Source: Bacteroidales bacterium (GTDB lineage: Bacteria; Bacteroidota; Bacteroidia; Bacteroidales; UBA3824). Taken from it: a DNA stretch of 64,000 nucleotides. Each line of letters opens with the position of its first letter. The stretch's first letter is position 1. Below the pieces are notes generated by a model. That model searched no databases. It was not told the DNA's origin and saw only the letters and a list, made by a program, of their open reading frames with translations. Shown piece by piece: positions 25,093 to 35,400 of the stretch. The DNA is taken from positions 124,001-188,000 of the forward strand of contig JAEERW010000008.1 in assembly GCA_016286055.1 (NCBI GenBank). The letters are read 5' to 3'. Position numbers and translations under genes: made by a program.

Positions 25093-26304
25093 TTATTTGT
25101 TGATAATAAAGTCGATTCCAAGAAGCGTTACATCGTCCAACAAGGCAGTGTTTGAACGTTGGATATTGAGTTCGGTAAGCAAGTTGTTAATAGTTTCGCG
25201 AACAGGGAGGTTGTCGGCAACGAGATTTTCCACAACAGTTTGTCCATAGTCAGGAATGCCTTCGCGCTCCATTTCTACTACACCGTCGGTGAAGCAAAGA
25301 ATTTTGCTGTTGCCTTTGAGAGTAAGCACGCCTTGTGTAATTACTGGTATATCGTCCATCATTCCGATGCCTGGACATCCAGCGGTGAGGTATTCAAGGC
25401 TGAAAGTGTCTTTGTTGAATAATATTGGAGGATTGTGACCTGCGTTTACATATTTGAGAACGTGGGTCTTAAAGTTGTAACGACCGATGAAAAGTGTGAT
25501 GAACCGTTCGCCATTTGAATTTTTAACAATAATCTTGTTGAGACGGTGAATCAGCGTTGGGAGCTCGGTTTCGGAAACGAAAAGGGCTTTGAGGCTTGCC
25601 TGAAAGTTAGACATCAGCAAAGCCGCAGCCATACCTTTTCCAGCCACATCGGCTATGCAGAAAAACATTTCATCGTCCGAAAGGTAGTCGAAGTCGTAGT
25701 AGTCGCCACCCACCTCATAGTGCGGCAGGTAGAATGGGTAAACAGAGATGTTTGGGTTGCCGTCGAAAATGTCGGCTTTTGGAATGAGTAGGCTCTGCAT
25801 TTTAGACGCCATCTCCAACTCTTTTCGCATACCCTCTTGGCGTTTGTTTTCAATCGCCATTATTATGTGGTTTGAAAGAATTTGTATGGAGTTGAGGTTT
25901 TTGATGATTGGCGAAGTGCCTTTGCCTTCGTTGGCGTCGCCGATGAGGATGTATGCGAGCGGTTTAGTGTTTTGGGTGATTGGGATTATGTAATCGAGAC
26001 CGGGGAGTTTTTTAGTAAGGTCGAGCGAAGAAATGGAGTCGTATTCAGTGATGTCGCCGAAGTCGCGTTCGGGGTTAATGTTTTCTCCAACCTGATCGTC
26101 GATACCGTGTCGAAGGATAATGTTCCAATGTCGGTTGTCGTAGTTGAAAATCAGCACACTGTTGATATTAAACTCGTCTAAAAGCACACTGCTGTAAGTT
26201 TTCAGCAATTCTCCGATTGAGGAGTTGTTGCTGATAACTTTTATAATGTTAAGCAACGTGTTTAGTTTAAACCGGCTCGAGTTTGCTTTTTTCCCTTCGA
26301 CCAT
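25093..26304 (-). CDS. GAF-SpoIIE (PP2C) protein phosphatase
   Basis: 403 residues from the ATG at 26304; the frame continues 24 codons upstream into the efp terminator, so that start is rejected. A GAF-like sensory domain (about 10-165; FNINSVLIFNYDNRHWNII...YIIPITQNTKPLAYILIGD), a linker helix, then a PP2C/SpoIIE domain with EMASKMQSLLIP, HYEVGGDYYDF, CIADVAGKGMAAALLMS, YVNAGHNPP and LCFTDGVVEM, all acidic metal ligands present. No membrane segment. This is the RsbU-like subtype, different from the DCTGHGVPGAF subtype encoded at 3.7 and 27 kb. Substrate unknown; a SiaC-like or anti-sigma-antagonist protein is the usual type of target. Confidence 0.9.
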   Translation of the reverse strand: MVEGKKANSSRFKLNTLLNIIKVISNNSSIGELLKTYSSVLLDEFNINSVLIFNYDNRHWNIILRHGIDDQVGENINPERDFGDITEYDSISSLDLTKKLPGLDYIIPITQNTKPLAYILIGDANEGKGTSPIIKNLNSIQILSNHIIMAIENKRQEGMRKELEMASKMQSLLIPKADIFDGNPNISVYPFYLPHYEVGGDYYDFDYLSDDEMFFCIADVAGKGMAAALLMSNFQASLKALFVSETELPTLIHRLNKIIVKNSNGERFITLFIGRYNFKTHVLKYVNAGHNPPILFNKDTFSLEYLTAGCPGIGMMDDIPVITQGVLTLKGNSKILCFTDGVVEMEREGIPDYGQTVVENLVADNLPVRETINNLLTELNIQRSNTALLDDVTLLGIDFIINK

Positions 26305-26330
26305 AAAGCCAATACGAATTTGTTTTTTTG

Positions 26331-26381
26331 CAAAAATAAAAAAAATATTTGTGCAGCGTATATAGTTTCTGCACAAATATT
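26331..26381 (-). terminator. Terminator of efp
   Basis: A perfect 14-bp stem, AAATATTTGTGCAG (26342-26355) with CTGCACAAATATTT (26368-26381), is followed on the minus strand by a run of T. It ends efp transcription before the phosphatase gene. Confidence 0.85.
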
Positions 26382-26394
26382 TAATAAGGTGAAA

Positions 26395-26958
26395 TTATTT
26401 TGCTCGTTCAACGTAAGAACGGTCGCGTGTGTCGATTTTGATTCTGTCGCCCTGGTTAACGAAGAGAGGAACGCGGATTTCGGCTCCTGACTCAACTGTA
26501 GCGGGTTTGAGAGTGTTGGTAGCGGTGTCGCCTTTGATTCCAGGTTCGGTGTAGGTAACTTCCATGATAACAAAAGGAGGAAGCTCTACTGTAAGAATCT
26601 GGTCGGTTTCTTCTTGGATAACGATTTCAACTTCTTGACCATCAAGATACATATCGGGGTTTTCGATGTGCTCTTTGGGAACAGTGATTTGCTCGAAAGT
26701 TTCTTGCTGCATAAACACGTAGTCTTCGCCCTCTTTGTAGAGGAACTGGTAAGGACGGCGGATAATGCGGGTGATGTCAATTTCGTGTCCTGCCGAGAAA
26801 GTGTTTTCAAGTACCCTGCCGTTGGTAAGGCTTTTGAGGCGGGTGCGGACGAATGCGGGACCTTTGCCCGGTTTTACGTGCTGGAAACTAACCACAGTGT
26901 AGATGTCGTGGTTGAAGTTGATACACAGGCCGTTTTTTAAATCTGCTGTTGTTGCCAT
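26395..26958 (-). CDS. efp: Elongation factor P
   Basis: 187 residues, standard EF-P length. EF-P rescues ribosomes stalled at polyproline. Three beta-barrel domains are evident: KOW-like start with HVKPGKGPAFVRTR, OB domain (YKEGEDYVFMQQETFEQ), and C-terminal GDTATNTLKPATVESGAEIRVPLFVNQGDRIKIDT. Lys32 sits at the loop position that is modified in E. coli (Lys34). Own promoter and terminator, so independent of flanking phosphatase genes. Confidence 0.96.
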   Translation of the reverse strand: MATTADLKNGLCINFNHDIYTVVSFQHVKPGKGPAFVRTRLKSLTNGRVLENTFSAGHEIDITRIIRRPYQFLYKEGEDYVFMQQETFEQITVPKEHIENPDMYLDGQEVEIVIQEETDQILTVELPPFVIMEVTYTEPGIKGDTATNTLKPATVESGAEIRVPLFVNQGDRIKIDTRDRSYVERAK

Positions 26959-26990
26959 TGTTGTAGGTGTTTTATTAAGTTTTTAATGCG

Positions 26991-27020
26991 CAAAAGTAAT
27001 AATAATCTTTTAATTGCAAA
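26991..27020 (-). promoter_or_regulatory. Promoter of efp
   Basis: On the minus strand TTTG (27017-27020), 18-base spacer, TACTTTTG (26991-26998). It lies between the upstream phosphatase stop codon and efp. Confidence 0.7.
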
Positions 27021-27027
27021 AAAAACT

Positions 27028-28191
27028 TTATATTCTGAATCCACCAATTAGCACGTCGTCCATTTGCACAAAACCGTTTCGCCAGTTTTCAAAAAAGTCG
27101 TCGAGCCGTTGTTTTTGAATTTCAGGGTCTGGAGTTTCTGCGTTGAGTTCTTCCAGCAGTTTTTTTAATCGTCCGTAGGTGACTTTCTTGTTGGTTTTTG
27201 CGTTAAACTGGTCGGGAAAGCCGTCGGAGAACATATAGATGTAGTCGCCTTTTTTTACAGGAATTTCTATGGTTTCAAATGGTTTTATCAAAGGATAATA
27301 CCCGATTGGGTTTTTTATGCCTTTGTATTCGGTGAGTACGCCGTTGCTTACGAGGTACATAGGGTTGTTGGCTCCTGCGAATTGCAATGTCATTTTTTTT
27401 GTGTTGAGTATGCAGAGAGCCATATCCATTCCGTCTTTGGGTTCGAGAGTCCCTTCTGCAGATTGTTTCAACGATGTTATCACCTTTTGGCGGAGCTGTT
27501 CAAGAATATCGGAGGGTTTGATAGAGGGGTCGCATTCAGCGGTGATGTCGTTGAGAAAAGCCATTCCGAGCATACTCATAAATGCTCCTGGAACGCCGTG
27601 ACCTGTGCAGTCGCAGATGGCGAAAAACAGTAAGTCGCCCTGTTTTTTCATCCAATAGAAGTCGCCCGACACAATATCGCGGGGTTTCCACAGAAGGAAA
27701 TAGTCTGAAAGCATTGATTTTAAGATATCTTCGCGTGGTAGAAGTGCGTTTTGAATGCCACGAGCATAGCGGATACTGTCGGTAACCTCTAAGTGTTTGG
27801 CTTCTATCTGGTTTTTGAGTATTTGAATGCGCTCTTTGTCTTTTTCGATAGCGAGGCTCATATCCCAGAGTTTCTTGTTGCGCTGTTCGAGTTTTTCTTT
27901 CTGGACTTCAATTTTTTTTCGTTCAATAGCTAAATCGTTGTCGGAACTATCGTTGTCTGATGTTTTGAAAGCTGTTTGTTCAGATTCTTTTTGCTCTGCA
28001 AGTTCGTTGTAGAGGTAGTTGAGCCTTGTGAGTTCGTTGTCGTAGAAATTGATTTCTTGGCGGTATCGGTGTTCGAGCCTACGCGAAGCATTGAGCACAC
28101 GCCTACGCATAGCGAGCAGTACCACCACCAAAACAGCAATAAGTATCACCACTATTACTATCAAAACTATATTTACAACGCCAGAGTTCAA
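27028..28191 (-). CDS. Membrane-anchored SpoIIE-type (PP2C) phosphatase
   Basis: 387 residues. One N-terminal transmembrane helix (7-28, IVLIVIVVILIAVLVVVLLAM), a long coiled coil (about 35-140, including KKIEVQKEKLEQRNKKLWD), then a PP2C/SpoIIE domain: KPRDIVSGDFYW, ICDCTGHGVPGAFMSMLG, DGMDMAL, FAGANNPMYL, YMFSDGFPDQ. The C-terminal motif reads MDDVLIGGFRI where relatives have DDxTLIG, one residue shorter, but Asp-Asp is kept. It is the last gene of a tight three-gene operon (11 bases after the STAND ATPase), so it probably dephosphorylates a component of that system or acts as its output (inference). Confidence 0.9.
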   Translation of the reverse strand: MNSGVVNIVLIVIVVILIAVLVVVLLAMRRRVLNASRRLEHRYRQEINFYDNELTRLNYLYNELAEQKESEQTAFKTSDNDSSDNDLAIERKKIEVQKEKLEQRNKKLWDMSLAIEKDKERIQILKNQIEAKHLEVTDSIRYARGIQNALLPREDILKSMLSDYFLLWKPRDIVSGDFYWMKKQGDLLFFAICDCTGHGVPGAFMSMLGMAFLNDITAECDPSIKPSDILEQLRQKVITSLKQSAEGTLEPKDGMDMALCILNTKKMTLQFAGANNPMYLVSNGVLTEYKGIKNPIGYYPLIKPFETIEIPVKKGDYIYMFSDGFPDQFNAKTNKKVTYGRLKKLLEELNAETPDPEIQKQRLDDFFENWRNGFVQMDDVLIGGFRI

Positions 28192-28202
28192 TTGTATCTC
28201 AA

Positions 28203-31200
28203 TTATTTAGATGAAAAATTTTGTCCTAATATTAAGCTGTATTCCTGTTGCGAGAGTTCTGTGACTTTTAAACTGCTAAGGAAATCTGCATAAACGGTGA
28301 TGTCCGACTCAAAATATCTAATGACATTTTCTTCAGTGAGTACAAACATAGTACCGTAGGAGTCGAAACAAATATTTTTAACTGGAAAATTGTGCAGAAG
28401 AAAGTCGTCGACCACCAACGGCTTAGAGTTGATATGGTTGGAGTTGATTACCGAAATTCTGTTGCCAAGGCTCGACATGGCCATATATCTCGACTTGTTG
28501 TCGTAAACGATTTTTTCAATTCGGTTGTGAGCGCCGAGCATGTCAGATTCTTTGGTTCCTGTTTTTAGGTCGAGAAACTGTATGTCGCCTTTTGAAAAAC
28601 AGATGGCGAGAAGTTTTTTAGACTCAATGCAGGTCATAGCGTAAGCGTTGACCTCAGCTTGTGAGAAAATCTCCTGAGATATGTTGCTTTTGAAATTCCA
28701 TCTTTTGAGTGTTGCGTTTCTAGTAAGAAGATACACATCGGATTTGCCGTAGCAGTAAATGTCTGCAATTGTAGTTTTGAGGTTGATGTTGGCCTCAGGT
28801 TTGTCGTCGGGGTCGTCGGCATCAAAAACACCTATTCGGCCATTGCTATATGCAGCCACAAAGAATCTTCCATCGGGAGTGAGCATAGCGCTTTTTACAT
28901 AGTCGCCTTGGAGCGATAGCTTTTTCTGCCACCTCTGGTTTATGTTTATGCAAAAAGTCTCCTTGTTGATAGTGGAGTAGATGATGAGTTCAGGCGAAAG
29001 AAATATCGCGTTGTGAATTTGGTCGTGGCTAACAAAGTCGGAGATATTGACAAACTCTTTTGCTTTTCGGTCTAAAACGTTGTAGCCTATAATTCTTCCG
29101 TGCTCGGTGATGAGGATAATACGGTCGGCGAGGTCGATGGTAAACGCTACAACAGTTTCGTTGGTGGTTTTAAGAGGTTTTACCAAGTTGTTGATTTCCA
29201 TAGAATACAGCATAGCGTCGTAGAGTTCGGCGTTGTTTTGGGTAACGTTGTTTCTCTTGTTGAGCAGATAAGCTGTGTATGCAATTCTGAGGTTGAGTTT
29301 TTTGTCACCGTATTCGCTTTTGGCCCTCATAGCCATAGCGTTCGACATTGCCACGCTGTAAAGTCTTGTGGCAGAGTCGTTGGCTTCTCTGGCAATACGA
29401 GCCTGTTCTTCGGCGTCATGCTTGGCCATGTCGGCTACCGCTTTTTGCCATTCGGCATCTTGAAGGTTTAGTAAGGCGATGGTTTTTAGCGAGTCGGCCT
29501 CGTAGCGGCGGCGTTCGGCAAGATTTTTTGCTCTCAATGCCTCGTCGCGGGCGTTTTTGGCTATGGAAGCTTGCACCTGCGCTTGCGCTCTTTGTCGGCC
29601 AGCATCTCGGTTGGCTTTTTCTGCCATCTCTTGTGACCGCAATGCGCGTTCTTTCTGTATAAGCGCCGAATCAGCCTGTTGACGTGCGTATTCTGCCACT
29701 TCGGTAGCGTTGCGCTGTTCTCTCATTGCCCAACCTGTAAGCATTATGAGGACTACGGTAAAAGCGGCGAGCACGGTGATCGCTGTCATAAGTTTTCGGC
29801 GTTTCGATCTTTCTTGTGCTTTGATTGCCTGGTCTGAGAGTTCTATGAAGTCGATACAGTTTTCGTATTGGTTTTGAGCAAGTTTTAGTTTCTGACGGTA
29901 TGAGTTTTTGGTGTTGTCGTATTTGAGAAAACGGTATGGATTGGGTGTGTTGGCAATATACCAATTTAAAAAGTACGAATATGTACCCGACGATAGCAGA
30001 TATTGCTCTTCGCGATTGTTGTTGAGCCATCGGTTCATCTGCGTGGCAAAATCGTGATAGTCTTTTAAGAAAGTCTCCTCTTCGGTAGCCCATTCGGCAA
30101 GGAGTTTCCAGTTTCGGATAAGAGCCTCGTGGGTAACGTCCAATACAGTATCGCCAGAGAGATACTGAGTGTCGAGTCGTCCAGGAACGCTGAACGGCTG
30201 CAACAGGGTGTTCTCTGGTGTGCGGAAGATATTTATAACACCGCAAACAGTGGCGTTGGTAATATGTGGTTTGTTGATAATGCCCGTTATCTCGTTGATA
30301 GTGCAACGGTTGCGCACCTGACGTTTGTTGTCGGTTTTGGTCAAAGACTTAAACACCGTTTCCACAATCTCTTTGCTCTCTTCGGGAGTGATGTTTTTTT
30401 CTGCCCACGGAACGTTTTCCATAAAATAGTCGTAAGCGCTTTCGTAAAGTATTCCTGCGTGGGCGTTGAGAATATTGTCGAGACTTGGGTTTTCGTAATA
30501 TTTTTGCTGGTATTCGGGCAATTCTGCAAACCAAATGTTAAACTTAGCACGGTCTTCGGTACTTAAAGCATCACTCGAAATGCCTGCTATTTGTGCCAAG
30601 TGAATCAAGTCAATCTCTACCGCTCCATTATCAGCCATTTTCCACAACATATTTAATGCGTGTTGGAGTACAGGCAACTGGTCGAAGCCGCTGTTGAGGT
30701 TGTTGATGATGATTTCGGTAAGGCGTGGCGAAATGCTTCCTCCTGCAAGTTTTGCGGGTTCTTCAATCACTTGGCGGATTTCGTTGCGTTTAAGTTGCGG
30801 TACAAAAAACTGGCTGTATGCGATATACTCTGGTAGATTTTTAAATACGGTGCATTGGCTGATAAAGTCGCTACGCATTGTAAATATCACATAGATAGGC
30901 AGTTTTTCGATAACCGAAAGCCTGATGGTTTCGAGCAGTAGGTTGATAGTTATGTACGATTCGTCGGATGGTTTTCCGTTAGAAAAATTCTCCAAATTGG
31001 TGAACATTTCCTCAAACTGGTCGGCTATAATCAGCAGGTTTTTACCTTGTTCGCCATCGGTGTAGAAAGGCGATTCTTTATAGAGTTTTGCCAACGACGA
31101 AAAACCGTATTTGAGTTCTGACTGAGTTTTTTCTTTTGATATTTCAAGTTGCTCAGATATTGATTCACAGAGAGATAAAAAAGGATTTTTTTCGGGTTTG

Positions 31201-31442
31201 AAATCGGCAATTAGCCAACTATTGTATTTCGCCTTACAAAATCCTGCGCGAATATTTGGCAGCACACCCGCATACACCATCGACGATTTGCCATCACCCG
31301 AAGCACCTGTAATAAACGCCATCTTGTTTTCTTCCAACAGTTTGATAATGTGGCGTATGTGCATATCACGACCCTTGAAGAAGATTGATTCCTCTTCGGT
31401 AAAAGGTCTAAGGCCGGGATATGGACATATTTCGGGTTGCAT
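28203..31442 (-). CDS. nSTAND-type ATPase with transmembrane helix, coiled coil and C-terminal propeller
   Basis: 1079 residues. N-terminal CPYPGLRPFTEEESIFFKGRD is the entry motif of nSTAND1-like NTPases. Walker A at 46-54 (GASGDGKSS), Walker B with Asp141 (LLIIADQFEEMF), and a sensor-like arginine in FTMRSDF. A winged-helix/ARM-like region continues to about 540, followed by a transmembrane helix (551-572), a long Ala/Arg/Gln-rich coiled coil (575-700), and a WD40-like or other beta-propeller (about 755-1079; repeated units such as KSAMLTPDGRFFVAAYSNGRIGVFD). STAND ATPases are signal-triggered switches in immunity and signalling. It begins 2 bases after the TIR-like gene and precedes the PP2C gene by 11 bases. 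Confidence 0.87.
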   Translation of the reverse strand: MQPEICPYPGLRPFTEEESIFFKGRDMHIRHIIKLLEENKMAFITGASGDGKSSMVYAGVLPNIRAGFCKAKYNSWLIADFKPEKNPFLSLCESISEQLEISKEKTQSELKYGFSSLAKLYKESPFYTDGEQGKNLLIIADQFEEMFTNLENFSNGKPSDESYITINLLLETIRLSVIEKLPIYVIFTMRSDFISQCTVFKNLPEYIAYSQFFVPQLKRNEIRQVIEEPAKLAGGSISPRLTEIIINNLNSGFDQLPVLQHALNMLWKMADNGAVEIDLIHLAQIAGISSDALSTEDRAKFNIWFAELPEYQQKYYENPSLDNILNAHAGILYESAYDYFMENVPWAEKNITPEESKEIVETVFKSLTKTDNKRQVRNRCTINEITGIINKPHITNATVCGVINIFRTPENTLLQPFSVPGRLDTQYLSGDTVLDVTHEALIRNWKLLAEWATEEETFLKDYHDFATQMNRWLNNNREEQYLLSSGTYSYFLNWYIANTPNPYRFLKYDNTKNSYRQKLKLAQNQYENCIDFIELSDQAIKAQERSKRRKLMTAITVLAAFTVVLIMLTGWAMREQRNATEVAEYARQQADSALIQKERALRSQEMAEKANRDAGRQRAQAQVQASIAKNARDEALRAKNLAERRRYEADSLKTIALLNLQDAEWQKAVADMAKHDAEEQARIAREANDSATRLYSVAMSNAMAMRAKSEYGDKKLNLRIAYTAYLLNKRNNVTQNNAELYDAMLYSMEINNLVKPLKTTNETVVAFTIDLADRIILITEHGRIIGYNVLDRKAKEFVNISDFVSHDQIHNAIFLSPELIIYSTINKETFCININQRWQKKLSLQGDYVKSAMLTPDGRFFVAAYSNGRIGVFDADDPDDKPEANINLKTTIADIYCYGKSDVYLLTRNATLKRWNFKSNISQEIFSQAEVNAYAMTCIESKKLLAICFSKGDIQFLDLKTGTKESDMLGAHNRIEKIVYDNKSRYMAMSSLGNRISVINSNHINSKPLVVDDFLLHNFPVKNICFDSYGTMFVLTEENVIRYFESDITVYADFLSSLKVTELSQQEYSLILGQNFSSK

Positions 31443-31444
31443 AT

Positions 31445-32314
31445 TTATGATGTTTTTCCTGTGATTTTGTCGTAGTATATTTTAATATCTAACGGAATAA
31501 TGCTCTTTTCGTTTATGGTGTATGATACAATTTTTTTTAGCGGTTTTAACTGAGTTTCGTCGGCGTGATCGCTGTTTCCGGCAATGTAGAGTGGGGTTGA
31601 AGCGCTTTGACCTCCTGTTTGTTTCCATACTTGCTGAGCAAACGGCGGAGCCCAATCGGTGGCGTAGTCGTAATAAATGATTCCGAGTTTGCACAATGGT
31701 AACTGGTTTTGGATAAAGTCGTTATAGTCGGTGTCGGCTCCAGCGTTGATTTCGAGTTCGGTAACAGTTTGAAGGTCGGCAAGCATATTGGAAACCTCTT
31801 TTGCCGAATCACGGTCTAATGTATTGTAAATAAATAATATATCGTAATTCTTGGCATCGGTTTTAGCCGAAGGTTTGATATTCATAATTGCTCTCAATTC
31901 CTCAACAAACACAATAGGCGAAGTAATGTCGGAATATATTGTATTGTCGTTGATGTCGCGGCGGATGTCGTTGATATATAGGTTTTTGTCGTTGATAATG
32001 CCCGACGGATTCCACACAAACATCTTAAAATTGCCATCAGTAAGTCCTTTTGCCGTGCGGTATTGAATGGCAGAAGGAGTGTCGTAAACAGGCGAATCGT
32101 TGTCGATAATATTGTCGTTGCCGAGAATGTGCATCGAGCAGTCGGCATTTAGCATAAGGTTTTCTACATTGGTTTCTGCTGTATTTACAGGCTCAATCAC
32201 CTCGATACCAGCACGCAAGAGTATATTTTTAACCTCGGAGCGCATTTTTTGCAATCCGTCGGTAACCTCGGCGAGAAACACCTTGGAACTCTTTATGTAC
32301 AAATTCAGAAACAT
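31445..32314 (-). CDS. Duplicated TIR-like (DUF4062-like) protein upstream of STAND ATPase
   Basis: 289 residues, no membrane segment. Two Rossmann-like halves appear related: residues 10-66 (KVFLAEVTDGLQKMRSEVKN...ENLMLNADCSMHILG) resemble the start of TIR/DUF4062-type domains, and residues 157-250 (YDILFIYNTLDRDSAKEVSNML...LPLCKLGIIYYDYATDW) resemble a second TIR-like unit. A clear catalytic Glu of NAD-cleaving TIRs cannot be assigned, so adaptor-type or divergent activity is possible. Its position as first gene before the STAND ATPase mirrors TIR-STAND conflict modules. Family assignment is by pattern only. Confidence 0.6.
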   Translation of the reverse strand: MFLNLYIKSSKVFLAEVTDGLQKMRSEVKNILLRAGIEVIEPVNTAETNVENLMLNADCSMHILGNDNIIDNDSPVYDTPSAIQYRTAKGLTDGNFKMFVWNPSGIINDKNLYINDIRRDINDNTIYSDITSPIVFVEELRAIMNIKPSAKTDAKNYDILFIYNTLDRDSAKEVSNMLADLQTVTELEINAGADTDYNDFIQNQLPLCKLGIIYYDYATDWAPPFAQQVWKQTGGQSASTPLYIAGNSDHADETQLKPLKKIVSYTINEKSIIPLDIKIYYDKITGKTS

Positions 32315-32396
32315 TGCTTACGACTTTATCATTATTATTTCTATCCAAATTAAATGCCACAAAAATGTAAAATAAAATTGTAATTTCAAAGATTTT

Positions 32397-32427
32397 TTTG
32401 CACTTTACTTTCTTTATGTTAAATTTG
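32397..32427 (+). promoter_or_regulatory. Promoter of ileS
   Basis: TTTG (32397-32400), exactly 19 bases, then TAAATTTG (32420-32427): a textbook Bacteroidota promoter, 27 bases ahead of the start codon. Confidence 0.8.
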
Positions 32428-32454
32428 CACCGTTTTAATTTAAAATACAGAATA

Positions 32455-35400
32455 ATGGGAAAGAAATTTGCCGAATACAAGCAGTTCGACCTTTCGCAGA
32501 TTAACAAAGAAATACTCGAAAGGTGGCAGAATGAACATACTTTTGACCAAAGTCTCGAAACCCGCGAGGGTGCACCTAAATTCATATTTTTTGACGGTCC
32601 GCCGTCGGCCAACGGTATGCCGGGCATTCACCACGTGATGGCTCGTACTATTAAGGACTGCATTTGCAGATACAAGTCTCAAAAAGGTTTCCAAGTAAGC
32701 CGCAAGGCCGGTTGGGATACTCACGGTTTGCCCGTGGAACTGAGCGTAGAAAAATCGCTCGGTATCACCAAAGAAGACATCGGCAAAAAAATTTCTGTTG
32801 ACGATTACAACAACGCTTGCCGCAAAGACGTGATGAAATACATCGGCGAATGGGGACGACTCACTCAGCAGATGGGCTACTGGATCAATATGGACGACCC
32901 ATACATCACCTACGACAATCGTTATATCGAATCGCTCTGGTGGCTCTTGAAACAGATGTACAACAAGGGCTATCTCTACAAAGGATATACAATTCAACCA
33001 TATTCGCCCGCTGCCGGCACAGGACTTTCGAGCCACGAACTCAATCAGCCCGGCTGCTACCGCGATGTTAAGGACACCACCGTTACAGGAATGTTCCTTA
33101 TCACCGACCCGAAAGATGAGATGACCAAATGGGGCAAACCTTATTTCCTCGCTTGGACAACCACACCGTGGACACTTCCCTCAAACACCGCTCTCTGTGT
33201 TGGTCCTAATATCGACTACGTGGTGGTGCAAACCTACAATCCCTACACCGCCGACAAAATCACCGTTGTAATGGCTGAGGCTCGTTTGAACGCATATCTC
33301 AAACCCGATGGCGAATCAGCCGACATGGAAACATTCAAACCCGGCGACAAAGTGGTTCCCTACCGCATTGTGGGACGTTATAAAGGTTCCGACCTTGTGG
33401 GAATGCATTACCAACAAATGATGCAGTGGGTAAAACCTTGCGAAAAAGTTGATGACCTTTCTGCTGAGTTCGTTAAAAAATACGCCGCCGCTCATCCCGA
33501 CAAATGCTTTACCTACGAAAAAGATACATTTGTAGAGATTGCCGAGCAGGCATTTAGAGTAATCCCCGGCGATTATGTTACCACCGAAGACGGTACAGGT
33601 ATCGTTCACATTGCGCCCACATTCGGTGCCGACGACGCCAAAGTGGCAAAGGCAGCCGACGTTCCCGCGCTCTACCTTATCAACAAACTTGGCGAAACCC
33701 GCCCGATGGTAGACCTCCGTGGTAAATACTATGTGCTTGATGAACTTGCCGAATCGTTTGTACATAAATGTGTTGACGTAGACGCATATAATCATCACGC
33801 TGGCGACTATGTTAAAAACGCTTATTCGCCCAAATACAATCAAGATGGCAAGTACGATGCCGAAGCCGCTGCCAAAGACGAGGATCTGAACATCATTATC
33901 AGCCTCGAAATGAAACAGCAAGGCATAGCATTTAAGATAGAGAAACACGTTCACAACTATCCTCATTGCTGGCGTACCGACAAGCCGGTGCTCTATTACC
34001 CGCTCGATTCGTGGTTTATCCGCGCCACAGCAGCCAAGGAGCGTATGATTGCCCTCAACAAAACCATCAACTGGCAACCGCCTTCAACAGGTTCGGGACG
34101 TTTTGGTCAATGGCTCGAAAACCTCAACGACTGGAACCTCTCTCGTTCGCGCTACTGGGGCACACCGTTGCCTATCTGGCGCAATCGCGACACCCGTGAA
34201 GAAATCTGCATTGGTTCGCTCGAAGAACTTTTCAAAGAAATCGACAAATCAGTTGCCGCTGGATTTATGAAGAGCAATCCTTACAAAGACAAAGGATTTG
34301 TGCCCGGCAATATGAGCAAAGATAATTACGAAAAAATCGACCTTCACCGTCCCTACGTTGATGATATCATCCTTGTTTCGCCCTCTGGCAAGCCTATGAA
34401 ACGCGAAACCGACCTTATCGACGTTTGGTTCGACTCAGGTGCAATGCCTTACGCTCAATATCACTATCCTTTTGAACACAAAGACGACCTTCCTTTCCCT
34501 GCCGACTTTATAGCCGAGGGTGTGGATCAAACTCGTGGTTGGTTCTATACGCTTCACGCTATTGCCACAATGTGTTTCGACAGCGTTTCGTTCAAAAACG
34601 TTATCTCAAACGGACTTGTGCTCGACAAAAACGGCTTGAAAATGTCGAAACGTCTCGGCAATGCAATCAATCCTTTTGATGTAATTGAAAAATATGGAGC
34701 CGACGCAGTACGCTGGTATATGATTACCAACTCATCGCCGTGGGACAACCTTAAATTCGATGTTGACGGTGTTGACGAAGTAAAACGTAAGTTTTTCGGC
34801 ACACTTTATAATACATACTCATTCTTTGCTCTCTACGCAAATGTTGACGGATTCACCAACAGTGAACCTCAAATTGCAATAGAGAAACGTCCAGAAATCG
34901 ACCGCTGGATACTCTCGTTGCTCAATTCGTTGATAAAGAAAGTAGACGAATGCTTTGCCGCATACGATATGACTCCCGCCGGACGTATGATTCAGGATTT
35001 TGTTACCGAAAACCTCTCTAACTGGTACGTTCGACTCAACCGCAAACGTTTCTGGGGTGGCGGAATGACCGAAGACAAACTTTCGGCATATCAGACACTT
35101 TACACCTGTATCGAAAAAGTGGCTCAACTGATGGCGCCCATCGCTCCGTTCTATGCCGACAAGATTTTCCAAGACCTCAACGCCGTATCGGGCAACAGCA
35201 ACGTATCTGTTCACATTGCAGATTATCCAAAATACGACCAATCAGTTATAGATCAAGACCTTGAAGACCGTATGGAGATGGCACAGAAAATATCATCGAT
35301 GGTTCTCGCGCTCCGTCGCAAAGCCGCTATCAAGGTTCGTCAGCCGCTACAAAAAATTATGATTCCTATTCTCAGCGCTGATATGGAACATAAGATTGAG

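Noticed and set aside
26305..26376. 24-codon extension of the GAF-SpoIIE phosphatase
   Set aside because: It runs through the efp terminator and is hydrophobic/basic without family similarity; ATG 26304 begins the conserved part.
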